DNA of 64,000 nt, taken from VRUE01 sp963702035. Lineage in GTDB: Bacteria > Actinomycetota > Thermoleophilia > Solirubrobacterales > 70-9. The stretch covers positions 62,001 to 126,000 of the forward strand of contig OY969700.1 of NCBI GenBank assembly GCA_963702035.1. The letters run 5' to 3'. Shown piece after piece: positions 16,369 through 24,654 of the stretch (position 1 is the stretch's first letter; the number at the start of each line of letters is the position of its first letter). The position numbers and the translations under genes were made by a program. The notes under the pieces are model-generated. The model was not told the origin of the DNA. It searched no databases and saw nothing but the letters and a program-made list of their open reading frames with translations.

Positions 16369-17539
16369 GGCGAGGCGCGGAACGGTAAGCGTCGCCGTGC
16401 TCCGCGCGTAGTTCCTCGAGCAGGCCCGCGGCGCGTTTGCGGCCGATCAGTTCGGTCAGCTCCAGCGGCCCTTGCGGCCAGTTGAAGCCGAGGCGCATCG
16501 CGGTGTCCATGTCGGCGGGAGAGCCGACCTCCTCTTCGAGGGCGAAGGCCGCCTCGTTGGCGATCTGGGCGACGAGGCGGGTAAGGATCGTCCCGGCGGC
16601 GGGGCCGATCTTTGCCAGCTCGGCTGGGTCGAGGGTGGGCGCATCGATGCCCAGGTCGGGGTCCGGCTCGCGGTGCGGGCCGTCGCCGTACCCGTAGAAG
16701 CCGCGGCCACCCTTGCGGCCGAGCAGGCCTTCGTCGACCATCTGTTCCTGGATCGAGCTCGGGCGCCAGCGTTGGGGCTCATCGCCCTGTGTGTAGAAGG
16801 AACGGGCGACGCTGAGGTTGACGTCGAGGCCGATCAGGTCGATCAGCTCGAACGGGCCCATGCGGAAACCGCCGCCGAGGCGGACGACGCGGTCGATCGT
16901 CACCGCGTCCGCGACACCCTCGGCGAGCATCCGCAGCGACTCGAGGCTGAACGGGCGGGCGAGCCGGTTGGCGATGAAGCCGGGGCTGTCCCTGGCCCGG
17001 ATCGGCGTGCGTCCCATGCGGCGGCCGACCTCGCTGGTCGCTTCGAGAGCGGCTTCGCCCGAGTCCGCGGTGGCGACGATCTCGACCAGCTTCATCAGCG
17101 CCGGCGGGTTGAAGAAGTGCATGCCGACGACGCGCTCGGGGTGGGCGACCTCGGTGGCGATCGCGGTGACCGGCAGCGAGGAGGTATTGCTGGCGAGGAT
17201 CGCCTTGGGACCGCAGGTCTCCGCGAGCGCGGCGAACAGCGCGCGCTTCAGCTCCAGGTCCTCGGGTGCCGCCTCGACCACCAGGTCGCATTCGCCGAGG
17301 TCATCGAGGCTCGTGGCGGCGCCGACCCGGCTGCTCGCCGCGTCGGCGTCCTGCTCGCTCCAAAGACCCTTCGTGGCGCCTTTTGTCAGCGCCGAGCGCA
17401 GCCGCCCGATCCCGGTCTGGAGCGCTGCTGGTATCGGGTCGTGCAGGCGGGTCTCGTAACCTCCGAGCGCCGCGATCTGGGCGATCCCGGCGCCCATCGT
17501 GCCGGCGCCGACGACGCCGACCCGCTCGACGGCGCTCAC
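16355..17539 (-). CDS. 3-hydroxyacyl-CoA dehydrogenase
   Basis: This 394-residue enzyme performs the NAD-dependent third step of beta-oxidation. The Rossmann motif VGVVGAGTMGAGIAQ is at the N-terminus, the catalytic region SNTSSLPVT...GMHFFNPPALMKLVE is intact, and the C-terminal 3HCDH domain follows (RPFSLESLRML, GPFELIDLIGLD). A second copy of the C-terminal domain appears at the end (GFNWPQGPLELTELIG), as in longer family members. The GTG start overlaps the enoyl-CoA hydratase stop by 4 bp, so the two are coupled. Confidence 0.93.
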   Translation of the reverse strand: MSAVERVGVVGAGTMGAGIAQIAALGGYETRLHDPIPAALQTGIGRLRSALTKGATKGLWSEQDADAASSRVGAATSLDDLGECDLVVEAAPEDLELKRALFAALAETCGPKAILASNTSSLPVTAIATEVAHPERVVGMHFFNPPALMKLVEIVATADSGEAALEATSEVGRRMGRTPIRARDSPGFIANRLARPFSLESLRMLAEGVADAVTIDRVVRLGGGFRMGPFELIDLIGLDVNLSVARSFYTQGDEPQRWRPSSIQEQMVDEGLLGRKGGRGFYGYGDGPHREPDPDLGIDAPTLDPAELAKIGPAAGTILTRLVAQIANEAAFALEEEVGSPADMDTAMRLGFNWPQGPLELTELIGRKRAAGLLEELRAEHGDAYRSAPRLRNA

Positions 17540-18309
17540 TTGCCTTCGAACTTCGGCACGCGCTTCTCGAGGAAGGCTTTCATCCCCTCGACCCGGTCGT
17601 CGGTCGCCATCGCCAGCTCGTAGAGGCGCCGCTCGTTCTCGAGGCCGGCGGCGAGTGCAGTCTCCTCGGCGGCGATCACGGCCTGTTTGGCGAGCCTGGC
17701 GGCGATCGGCGGCTGCTCGGCGACCGTGTGCGCCAGCGCCAGCGCCTCCTCGAGCCAGCCCCCGTTCTCGGCGACTTTGTTGACGAGGCCGAGCTCGAGG
17801 GCGGCACTCGCGTCGAAGCGGCGCCCGGTGAGCACGAATTCCATCGTCCGCTGCTTGCCGATCACCCGCGCCAGGCGTTGAGTGCCGCCACCGCCGGGGA
17901 TGATGCCGAGGGTTATCTCGGGCTGACCGAAAACGGCGGTGCTGGAGGCGACGATCATGTCGCAGGCGAGTGCCAGCTCGCAGCCTCCGCCCAGGGCGTA
18001 GCCGGAGACGGCGGCGATCGTCGGAGTTTTCACCGCCGCAAGGCGGCGCCAGAACGAAGAGGACGGGTGGGTGAGGGCTTCGGCGAAGCTGCGTTCGCTC
18101 ATCGCCTCGATGTCGGCCCCGGCGGCAAAGACTTTCTCGGATCCGGTGATCACGATGCAGCGCACGTCGGGGCCGGGGTCGAGGCGCTCCAGCTCGTTGA
18201 TCAGCTCGTCCATCAGCTCTGGCGAGAGGGCGTTGCGGGCCTCGGGTCGGTTCAGTCGCAGCAGCGCGACGTGCGGCTCGTCGTATGAGGTCTCGACCAG
18301 CTCGGCCAT
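17536..18309 (-). CDS. Enoyl-CoA hydratase/isomerase
   Basis: This 257-residue crotonase-fold enzyme hydrates trans-2-enoyl-CoA. The oxyanion-hole region FAAGADI and YALGGGCELALACD is present, and the two catalytic acids lie in FGQPEITLGIIPGGGGTQ. It stands between acyl-CoA dehydrogenase (5 bp upstream) and 3-hydroxyacyl-CoA dehydrogenase (4-bp overlap), giving the natural reaction order. Chain-length preference cannot be read from the sequence. Confidence 0.93.
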   Translation of the reverse strand: MAELVETSYDEPHVALLRLNRPEARNALSPELMDELINELERLDPGPDVRCIVITGSEKVFAAGADIEAMSERSFAEALTHPSSSFWRRLAAVKTPTIAAVSGYALGGGCELALACDMIVASSTAVFGQPEITLGIIPGGGGTQRLARVIGKQRTMEFVLTGRRFDASAALELGLVNKVAENGGWLEEALALAHTVAEQPPIAARLAKQAVIAAEETALAAGLENERRLYELAMATDDRVEGMKAFLEKRVPKFEGK

Positions 18310-18313
18310 CTGT

Positions 18314-19483
18314 CTACTCCACCTCCATCGGCGTCATCGCGTTGATCCCGGTCGCGGCGCGGCCGATGATCAACTTCTGGATCTGCGAGGTCCCCTCGTA
18401 GAGGGTCGTCACGCGGGCGTCGCGCAGGTAGCGCTCGACCGGGTAGTCGTTGACGTAGCCGGCGCCGCCGTGCACCTGGATCGCCAGGTTGGCGCACTCG
18501 ACAGCCGACTCGGTCGCGTACAGCTTCGCCACCGAGGTCTCCGTCGTGTTCGGCTTTCCTTCGTCCTTCAGCACGCCGGCGCGGTAGACGAGCATCCGCG
18601 AGGCGTCGCGCTTGACGATCATGTCGGCGATCATCTCCTGGACGAGCTGGAAGCGGGCGAGCGGGACGCCGAACTGCTTGCGCTCCTTGGCGTAGGCGAC
18701 CGAGGCTTCGACGCAGCCGTCGCAGATCCCGACGCAGCCGGCGGCGACGCTGTAGCGGCCGTTGTCGAGCGCGCTCATCGCGACCTTGAAGCCGTCGCCG
18801 ATCTCACCGAGCATCGCGTCCTCGCCGACCTCGACGTTGTCGAGCGAGAGCTCGGCGGTGTCGGAGGAGCGCAGGCCCAGCTTGCCGTGGATCTCCTGCG
18901 TGGTGAAGCCCTCGCTCGCCGTCGGGACGAGGAAGCAGGCGAGCCCACGGTGCTTCTTCTCGGGATCGGTCTGGGCAAAGATCAACGCCAGCTCGGAGAA
19001 GTTGCCGAGGCTGATCCACATCTTCTGGCCGCTGATCGACCAGCCCGAGTCGGTCTTGGTCGCGCGAGTGCGCAGGTTGGCGGCGTCGGAGCCGGTGTCG
19101 GGCTCGGTCAGCCCGAAGCAGCCGAGCGCCTCGCCGGAGCAGAGCCGCGGCAGCCATTTCTGCTTCTGCTCCTCGCTGCCCCACTTCTCGATCGAGCCGG
19201 CGACCAGCGAGGTCTGCACCGAGACGACGGTGCGGGCGGAGGAGTCGGCGCGGCCGACCTGCTCGACGATCAGCCCGTAGCCGATGTAGTCGAGGCCGCG
19301 GCCGCCGTACTGCTCGGCGACCGGCGCGCCGAGATAGCCGACCTCGCCCAGCTTGCTCGCCAGCTCACGGTCGAAGCGGGCGGCGCGGTCGTTCTCCTTG
19401 ACTCGCGGAGCGATCTCTTTGTCGGCGAATTCACGCGCGGTTTCGGAGATCAGGCGCTGCTCGTCGCTTAGCTGGAAGTCCAT
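18314..19483 (-). CDS. Acyl-CoA dehydrogenase
   Basis: This 389-residue FAD enzyme performs the first step of beta-oxidation. Family blocks are GCFGLTEPDTGSDAANL and ISGQKMWIS in the middle domain, and QVHGGAGYVNDYPVERYLRDAR at the end. The catalytic base lies in TLYEGTSQIQ. It lies 14 bp from the aminotransferase gene upstream and 4 bp from enoyl-CoA hydratase downstream. A second acyl-CoA dehydrogenase at 50828 is not close to it. Short- or branched-chain substrates are possible but unproven. Confidence 0.94.
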   Translation of the reverse strand: MDFQLSDEQRLISETAREFADKEIAPRVKENDRAARFDRELASKLGEVGYLGAPVAEQYGGRGLDYIGYGLIVEQVGRADSSARTVVSVQTSLVAGSIEKWGSEEQKQKWLPRLCSGEALGCFGLTEPDTGSDAANLRTRATKTDSGWSISGQKMWISLGNFSELALIFAQTDPEKKHRGLACFLVPTASEGFTTQEIHGKLGLRSSDTAELSLDNVEVGEDAMLGEIGDGFKVAMSALDNGRYSVAAGCVGICDGCVEASVAYAKERKQFGVPLARFQLVQEMIADMIVKRDASRMLVYRAGVLKDEGKPNTTETSVAKLYATESAVECANLAIQVHGGAGYVNDYPVERYLRDARVTTLYEGTSQIQKLIIGRAATGINAMTPMEVE

Positions 19484-19497
19484 CTCACTCCTTCTCG

Positions 19498-20298
19498 TCA
19501 GTCGTCTTTCGAAAGCTCGTCCCGCAGGGTCGCCGAGAAGGCCTGCTGGGCCTCGCGGGTGCGCGGCCCGGGCGCCTCGGGCAGCGGACGACCGTCGATC
19601 GCGGCCACCGCCTGGATCTCCCGCGTCGTCGAAGCGAGGAAGGCCTCACGGGCGGCGCGCAGGTCGGCGACCGGCCAGGCGCCCTCCTCGACGTGCAGTG
19701 CCTTGACCAGCCGGTCCCGGGTGATCGACTCGAGCACGCCGACGTCCAGAGCCGGCGTGCGCAGGCCGCCCTCCGGGGAGACCCAGAAGATCGCCGAGGT
19801 CGGCGGCTCGAGCACGGTGCCATCGGGCGTCACCAGCACGGCCTCGTCGGCGCCCTGCTCCTTCGCAAGTCGCGTCGCCTGCATGTTGGCGGCGTAGGAG
19901 AGCGACTTGACGCCGTTGAGGATCACGGACGGGCAGTAGGTGACGACGGCGAGGGCAAGCGTCTCGGCATGTGCGGGGATCGGCTCGATCGCGGCGATGC
20001 GGCGTCCGCCACGGGTGACGATCAGGCGCAGCTGGCCATCGGGCTCGCCGGCCTCGGCGAGCAGCGCGTCGATCTCCCGCTCGAGCGCCGCACGGTCGAA
20101 CTCGAGCCGGATCGCCGCGGAGGAGCGCTCCAACCGGTCGAGATGGTCTCCGAGCGCGAAGGGTTTGCCCTCGTAGAGCCGGATCACCTCGAAGGCCCCG
20201 TCGCCGCGATAGAGCCCGTCGTCCCTCATCGGCACCATCGCCTCGGCCGTTGGCGTCACCCGCCCGTCGACACTCGCAAGTTCCTTGAGCTCGGTCAT
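19498..20298 (-). CDS. Class-IV aminotransferase
   Basis: This 266-residue PLP enzyme is of the branched-chain aminotransferase/4-amino-4-deoxychorismate lyase fold. RGDGAFEVIRLYEGKPF is the N-terminal block, the PLP lysine lies in NGVKSLSYAANM, and GADEAVLVTPDGTVLEPPTS is the cofactor loop. The product could be a branched-chain or D-amino-acid transaminase or PabC; these cannot be separated by eye. It is embedded in the beta-oxidation gene run, which favours amino-acid-derived acyl-CoA catabolism. A CCCCCTATAGGGGG palindrome lies 30 bp upstream. Confidence 0.85.
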   Translation of the reverse strand: MTELKELASVDGRVTPTAEAMVPMRDDGLYRGDGAFEVIRLYEGKPFALGDHLDRLERSSAAIRLEFDRAALEREIDALLAEAGEPDGQLRLIVTRGGRRIAAIEPIPAHAETLALAVVTYCPSVILNGVKSLSYAANMQATRLAKEQGADEAVLVTPDGTVLEPPTSAIFWVSPEGGLRTPALDVGVLESITRDRLVKALHVEEGAWPVADLRAAREAFLASTTREIQAVAAIDGRPLPEAPGPRTREAQQAFSATLRDELSKDD

Positions 20299-20327
20299 CG
20301 AGGCGCGAGGCTATCTGAACCTTTGTG

Positions 20328-20341
20328 CCCCCTATAGGGGG
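20328..20341. promoter_or_regulatory. CCCCCTATAGGGGG palindrome, candidate CsoR-type operator
   Basis: A perfect 14-bp palindrome sits in the 63-bp space between thiolase and aminotransferase, 30 bp upstream of the latter's start. C-tract, AT-centre, G-tract palindromes of this kind are typical binding sites of CsoR/RcnR/CstR-family repressors. No such repressor gene is in the window. The assignment is by resemblance only. Confidence 0.4.
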
Positions 20342-20361
20342 TAGAAAGATCCATCATTGAT

Positions 20362-21564
20362 TTAGACCGCTTCGAAAACGGTCGCGAGGCCCTGGCCGAC
20401 GCCCACGCACATCGTGGCGATCCCGTACTTGCCCTTGCGGCGGCGCAGCTCGCGGACGAGGGTAGTGGTCAGGCGGGCGCCGGAGCAGCCGAGGGGGTGG
20501 CCGAGGGCGATTGCGCCGCCGTTGACGTTGAGGCGGTCTTCTTCGATGCCGAGCTCGCTGGAGCAGGCGAGCACCTGCGAGGCGAAGGCCTCGTTGAGCT
20601 CGATCAGGTCGATCTGCTCGAGGCTGAGGCCGGCGGCGGCGAGGGCGCGGGGGACGGCGACGGCGGGGCCGATCCCCATGTAGGCGGGGTCGACGCCGGC
20701 GACGCCACTGGTGAGGACCCGCGCCAGCGGCTCGGCGCCGAGTTTTTCGACTCCCGCCTCGGAGGCGACCAGCAGGCAGGCGGCGCCGTCGTTGAGGGTC
20801 GAGGCGTTGCCGGCGGTGACCGTGCCTGCCTCGCGGAAGGCGGGCAGCAGCTTCGCCATCGTCTCCAGCGAGGCGTCGGGGCGCGGACCGTCGTCGGCCT
20901 CGACGAGAATCGTCTCGTGTCGCCCTTTGGGTGCCTCGATCGGGACGATCTCCTCGGCGAACAGCCCCGCCTCGGTGGCGGCGACCGCGCGCTGGTGGCT
21001 GCGCAGGGCGAAGGCGTCCTGGTCCTCGCGGCCGATCCCGTAGCGCTCGGCGACGTTCTCGCCGGTCTCGCCCATCGACTCGGTCGAGACGCCGAGCTCG
21101 GCCATGCGCGGGTTGACGAAGCGCCAGCCCAGGGTCGTGTCGTGCATCGTCTGCGGTCCGCGGGGAAGGCCGCGCTCCGGCTTGCCGACGACCCACGGCG
21201 CGCGGCTCATCGACTCGACCCCGCCGGCGAGATAGAGGTCGCCCTCGCCGAGCTTGACCGCGCGGGCGGCGCAGTTGACCGCCTCCAGGCCCGATGCGCA
21301 GAGGCGGTTCACGGTCGCGCCGGGGACGCTGTCGGGCAGCCCCGCGAGCAGCGCGGCCATCCGCGCGACGTCGCGGTTGTCCTCGCCCGACTGGTTGGCG
21401 GCGCCGAAGTAGACGTCAACGATCTCGGCCGGGTCGACGCCGCTGCGCTCGACCACGGCGCGGATGACGTGGGCGGCGAGGTCGTCGGGACGGACGGTCG
21501 AGAGCGCGCCGCGGTAGGAGCCCATCGGCGTTCGAACCGCATCGACTATGTAGGCGTCAGGCAT
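20362..21564 (-). CDS. Acetyl-CoA acyltransferase (thiolase)
   Basis: This 400-residue enzyme catalyses the thiolytic step of beta-oxidation. The acyl-accepting C89 lies in NRLCASGLEAVN. The C-terminal GGAIALGHPLGCSGAR supplies the His and TMCVGVGQG the second catalytic Cys. It is the most upstream gene of the minus-strand beta-oxidation run (thiolase, aminotransferase, acyl-CoA dehydrogenase, hydratase, hydroxyacyl dehydrogenase), separated from the next gene by 63 bp. Confidence 0.95.
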   Translation of the reverse strand: MPDAYIVDAVRTPMGSYRGALSTVRPDDLAAHVIRAVVERSGVDPAEIVDVYFGAANQSGEDNRDVARMAALLAGLPDSVPGATVNRLCASGLEAVNCAARAVKLGEGDLYLAGGVESMSRAPWVVGKPERGLPRGPQTMHDTTLGWRFVNPRMAELGVSTESMGETGENVAERYGIGREDQDAFALRSHQRAVAATEAGLFAEEIVPIEAPKGRHETILVEADDGPRPDASLETMAKLLPAFREAGTVTAGNASTLNDGAACLLVASEAGVEKLGAEPLARVLTSGVAGVDPAYMGIGPAVAVPRALAAAGLSLEQIDLIELNEAFASQVLACSSELGIEEDRLNVNGGAIALGHPLGCSGARLTTTLVRELRRRKGKYGIATMCVGVGQGLATVFEAV

Positions 21565-21611
21565 GGAGGGGATTAAAGGCGACGCGCGATCGCGGCGTAT
21601 CCTCGACGCCC

Positions 21612-21899
21612 ATGGGTTTCGTTCTCCTCACCGTAGGCATGCTGGCCGCGATCATCGGAGTTCTGATGCTGATCGGCCACTTCTACCAGGGCAGCAGCGC
21701 CGATCTGGTCGACTGGAAGCCGACGCGCAGCCCCGAAGTCGAGGCGCAGAACGAGATCGACGACGTGCGGCAGATGGTCGAGGCGCAGAACGAGATGCGG
21801 CGCCGCCGCGGCGCCGCCGAGGTCGACGAGAGAAAGCTGCGGGCCGAGGTCGAAGAGGAGGAGCTGGAGCGGCTCCGCCGCAACCCCTCCGAGTTTTGA
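21612..21899 (+). CDS. Membrane-anchored coiled-coil protein, unknown function
   Basis: This 95-residue protein has one N-terminal membrane helix (about 3-24), then a charged helical region with two similar segments (EVEAQNEIDDVRQMVEAQNE) and a Glu/Arg-rich end. No family is recognised. It is divergent from thiolase and ends 13 bp before the next gene, so those two are probably co-transcribed. Confidence 0.75.
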   Translation: MGFVLLTVGMLAAIIGVLMLIGHFYQGSSADLVDWKPTRSPEVEAQNEIDDVRQMVEAQNEMRRRRGAAEVDERKLRAEVEEEELERLRRNPSEF

Positions 21900-21912
21900 G
21901 GGCCTGTTCTCT

Positions 21913-22389
21913 GTGGCGCGGGCGCTGATCGTCGGTTGCGGCTGTCGCGGGCGGCTGCTCGGCGGGCGGCTGCTCGCCGAGGGCTGGGCGGTGCGCGGGA
22001 CGAGCCGCCGCGAGGAGGGCCTCGCGGCGATCGAGGCTGCGGGCATGGAGGCGACGCTCGCCGACCCCGCCCGACCCGGCACCGTGCTCGACCTGGTCGG
22101 CGACGTCGCGGTCGTCGTCTGGCTGCTCGGCTCCGCCGAGGGCGGCGCGGAGGAGATCGCCGGCCTGCACGGCCGGGCGCTGGAGCGCGTGCTCGAACGG
22201 ATCGTCGAAACGCCCGTGCGCGGCTTCCTCTACGAGGCGGAGGGAAGCGTCGACCCGGGGCTGCTGGCACTGGGGCGAGAAGCGGTCGAGGCCGCCTCGG
22301 CGCGCTGGCGGATCCCCAGCGCGATGCTGTCCGCCGACCCGGCCGCCTGGGCGGAGCAGGCGATATCTCTAAACTCGGATAGGGATTAA
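21913..22389 (+). CDS. NAD(P)-binding Rossmann protein, SDR-epimerase-like
   Basis: This 158-residue protein starts on GTG and opens with ALIVGCGCRGRLLGGRLL, a glycine-rich dinucleotide-binding turn that continues into WAVRGTSRR, where the Arg residues suggest NADPH. It looks like a shortened atypical SDR (YeeZ-like). No YxxxK catalytic pair is apparent, so it may bind rather than reduce. It sits between the coiled-coil gene and a peroxiredoxin. Confidence 0.7.
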   Translation: MARALIVGCGCRGRLLGGRLLAEGWAVRGTSRREEGLAAIEAAGMEATLADPARPGTVLDLVGDVAVVVWLLGSAEGGAEEIAGLHGRALERVLERIVETPVRGFLYEAEGSVDPGLLALGREAVEAASARWRIPSAMLSADPAAWAEQAISLNSDRD

Positions 22390-22422
22390 GGCAATACGCC
22401 GAAAGCGAAAGGAGCTGGTCCG

Positions 22423-23091
22423 ATGGCGCTGCAACTTGGCGACGTAGCACCCGATTTCGAGGCCGACACGACCGAGGGCCGGATCAAGTTCCACGACTGG
22501 ATCGGCGATTCCTGGGCGGTGCTGTTCTCGCACCCGAAGGACTTCACTCCCGTCTGCACGACGGAGCTCGGCTACATGGCGAGCATCGAGCCCGAGTTCG
22601 CGAAGCGCGGCGTGAAGATCATCGGCCTCTCTATCGACGCGCTGGACAAGCACGAGGAGTGGGCGAAGGACATCGAGGACACGCAGGGGACGGCGCCGAA
22701 CTACCCGATCATCGGCGACACCGACTTCAACGTCGCGAGGCTCTACGGGATGCTGCGGGGGGATGTCTCGGGCAACGCCGAGGACCGCACCCCGGCCGAC
22801 AACCAGACCGTCCGCAACGTCTTCGTCATCGGCCCCGACAAGAAGATCAAACTGATCCTCGTCTACCCGATGACGACCGGGCGCAACTTCGACGAGGTCC
22901 TGCGCGTGATCGACTCGCTGCAGCTCACCGCCAAGTACAAAGTCGCCACCCCGGCCCAGTGGCAACAGGGCGACGACGTGATCATCTCCGGCTCGGTCTC
23001 CAACGACGAAGCGAAGGAGACCTACCCGGATGGCTGGGAGGAGCCCCGCCCGTACATCCGCATCGTCCCTCAGCCCGGAAAGTCCTCCTAA
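22423..23091 (+). CDS. Peroxiredoxin (Prx6/1-Cys type)
   Basis: This 222-residue enzyme reduces H2O2 and organic peroxides. The peroxidatic Cys is C45 in SHPKDFTPVCTTELG. The C-terminal extension and length match the Prx6 group (ITTGRNFDEVLRVIDSLQ-like block at TTGRNFDEVLRVIDSLQ). A strong AAAGGAG ribosome-binding site lies 8 bp before the ATG. Its reductant may be the thioredoxin system, but no partner is adjacent. Repeat copy 2 begins 5 bp after the stop. Confidence 0.95.
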   Translation: MALQLGDVAPDFEADTTEGRIKFHDWIGDSWAVLFSHPKDFTPVCTTELGYMASIEPEFAKRGVKIIGLSIDALDKHEEWAKDIEDTQGTAPNYPIIGDTDFNVARLYGMLRGDVSGNAEDRTPADNQTVRNVFVIGPDKKIKLILVYPMTTGRNFDEVLRVIDSLQLTAKYKVATPAQWQQGDDVIISGSVSNDEAKETYPDGWEEPRPYIRIVPQPGKSS

Positions 23092-23096
23092 TTCTA

Positions 23097-23212
23097 AGAG
23101 CCCATCCAGTAGGGGTTCCACTTAACTTCTTTCGGTGGGTCGCTCGGTGGGCTGACGCCCGATGGCCACACCGAAAAAGTACAAGACGTTCCACCCCTAC
23201 CGGATGGGCTCT
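23097..23212. repeat. Hairpin-forming intergenic repeat, copy 2
   Basis: This 116-bp element is homologous to 6326-6440. The ends AGAGCCCATCCAGTAGGGGT (23097-23116) and ACCCCTACCGGATGGGCTCT (23193-23212) pair with one mismatch. At the base pair where copy 1 has C-G this copy has G-C, a compensatory change that supports selection on the structure. The inner TTTCGGTG/CACCGAAA pairing is kept. It lies between convergent peroxiredoxin and Nudix genes and overlaps the Nudix stop codon by 2 bp. Confidence 0.85.
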
Positions 23213-23711
23213 AAGCGAGGCGCTTGAGTAGATCGCCCACGATCCGCGCGGTCGCCCCCCAGATCATCTGGCCTTCGACCTCGTAGGTGGGGGTGTGGAT
23301 GGGGACGCCGCGGCGGACGAGGCGGCGCATGCCGTAGCCCTCTCGGAGTACGGCGAGCGAGAAGGTGAGAACGGTCTCGACCTCAGTTGGATTGGGTACT
23401 AGGTCCAGGTCCCGGGGGTGGGGGATCCTGCCGACGAAAGGGTGGATCCGGTAGCCGGTTACGAAGGTGCCGGTGGTGGGCAGTTCGTCGCCGAGCTCGA
23501 CGACCGCCGGGTCGAGGCCGATCTCCTCGTGCGCCTCGCGCAGCGCCGTCGCCGCCAGGTCGGCGTCGGCGTCGTCCCTGCGGCCGCCGGGAAAGGAGAT
23601 CTCGCCCGCGTGCCTGCGCAGGTCCGCACGCCGCTCGGTGAAGACGAGGCCAGGCTCCTCCGGCCACCCGTAGAGCGGCAGCAGCACCGCCGCGTCAATC
23701 TGAGATCTCAT
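23211..23711 (-). CDS. Nudix hydrolase, CoA pyrophosphatase type
   Basis: This protein is about 166 residues from ATG 23711; a TTG at 23735 would add eight. The motif EISFPGGRRDD runs into the Nudix box and ends REAHEEIGLD. The upstream LRRHAGEISFPGG is typical of the CoA-pyrophosphatase (NudL) group, which cleaves CoA to 3',5'-ADP and 4'-phosphopantetheine. The usual first Nudix-box Glu is Asp. The stop codon TAG is partly formed by the end of the repeat. Confidence 0.88.
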   Translation of the reverse strand: MRSQIDAAVLLPLYGWPEEPGLVFTERRADLRRHAGEISFPGGRRDDADADLAATALREAHEEIGLDPAVVELGDELPTTGTFVTGYRIHPFVGRIPHPRDLDLVPNPTEVETVLTFSLAVLREGYGMRRLVRRGVPIHTPTYEVEGQMIWGATARIVGDLLKRLA

Positions 23712-23837
23712 GCCGACTGAGACGGCGAAAACCAAGCCTGGCTAGGACGCAGGGAGGTCGACAAGGGGAGCGCACATTAGTGCGTGACCCGCAGGCGGCC
23801 GACCGAGGACACCGCCAGGCGCCGGTTTGCAGCCGTC

Positions 23838-24650
23838 TCAGATGATGACTTGGACGGTGCCGCCATCCACCGACCAGGCGGCGCCCGCGACGTAGGAGGC
23901 GCGCTCGGAGCAGAGGAAGACGATCGCGGCGGCGATCTCGCCGACCTCGGCGAGGCGTCCGATCGGCCGCTTGGCGCCCGCTTCGGCCAGCGCCTCCTCG
24001 CGGCTCCCGGCGCCGGACATGCGGTGCGACTGGTCGAGCAGGCCGCCCGGCTCCATCCACAACTCGGCCTCGACCGGCCCGGGGCAGATCGCGTTGACGA
24101 GCACGCCCTGCTTGGCGTAGCGGTCGGCGAAGAGGCGGGAGAGGGACAACTCGGCCGCCTTGGCGACGGAGTACTCGGGCATCGCCGCCGAGGGCCGCTT
24201 GCCGGCGGTCGAGCTGACGTTGACGATCCTCCCCCAGCCGCGCTCGGCCATCGCGGGCGCCGCCGCGCGCATCGCCCGCAGCGGCGCCATCACGTTGAGC
24301 TCGTACTGCGCGTACCAGTCCTCGTCCGGGACATCGTCGAGGTGGCGCCACTGGGCGGCGCCGGCGTTGTTGACGAGCACGTCCACGCCGCCGAAATGCT
24401 CGCTCGCCGCCGCGACCATCCGCTCGCCGGCCCCCTGGCCGGTGACGTCCAGCGCCAGCGTCTCGGCGCGGCCGCCGGCCTCGGCTCCCGCGGTTGTGGC
24501 CTCCTCGCGCGCCGCCGCAAGGCGCTCCTCGCCGCGGCCGACCAACAGCACCTTCGCCCCCTCGGCGCAGAGCAGCCGCGTCGTCTCGCGGCCGATCCCG
24601 CGGCTGGCGCCGGTGATGATGCAGGTCCGTCCTTTCAGCCCGAGGTCCAT
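23838..24650 (-). CDS. Short-chain dehydrogenase/reductase
   Basis: This SDR is about 270 residues. The cofactor motif TGASRGIGRE is at the N-terminus, NNAG in the middle, and the catalytic Ser/Tyr/Lys lies in VNVSST...EYSVAKAAE. ATG 24650 was chosen because it places MDLGLKGRTCIITG at the usual spacing and follows the GMC oxidoreductase stop by 4 bp. It probably acts with the upstream oxidoreductase on an alcohol or ketone substrate that cannot be named. Confidence 0.9.
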   Translation of the reverse strand: MDLGLKGRTCIITGASRGIGRETTRLLCAEGAKVLLVGRGEERLAAAREEATTAGAEAGGRAETLALDVTGQGAGERMVAAASEHFGGVDVLVNNAGAAQWRHLDDVPDEDWYAQYELNVMAPLRAMRAAAPAMAERGWGRIVNVSSTAGKRPSAAMPEYSVAKAAELSLSRLFADRYAKQGVLVNAICPGPVEAELWMEPGGLLDQSHRMSGAGSREEALAEAGAKRPIGRLAEVGEIAAAIVFLCSERASYVAGAAWSVDGGTVQVII

Positions 24651-24654
24651 GCGA

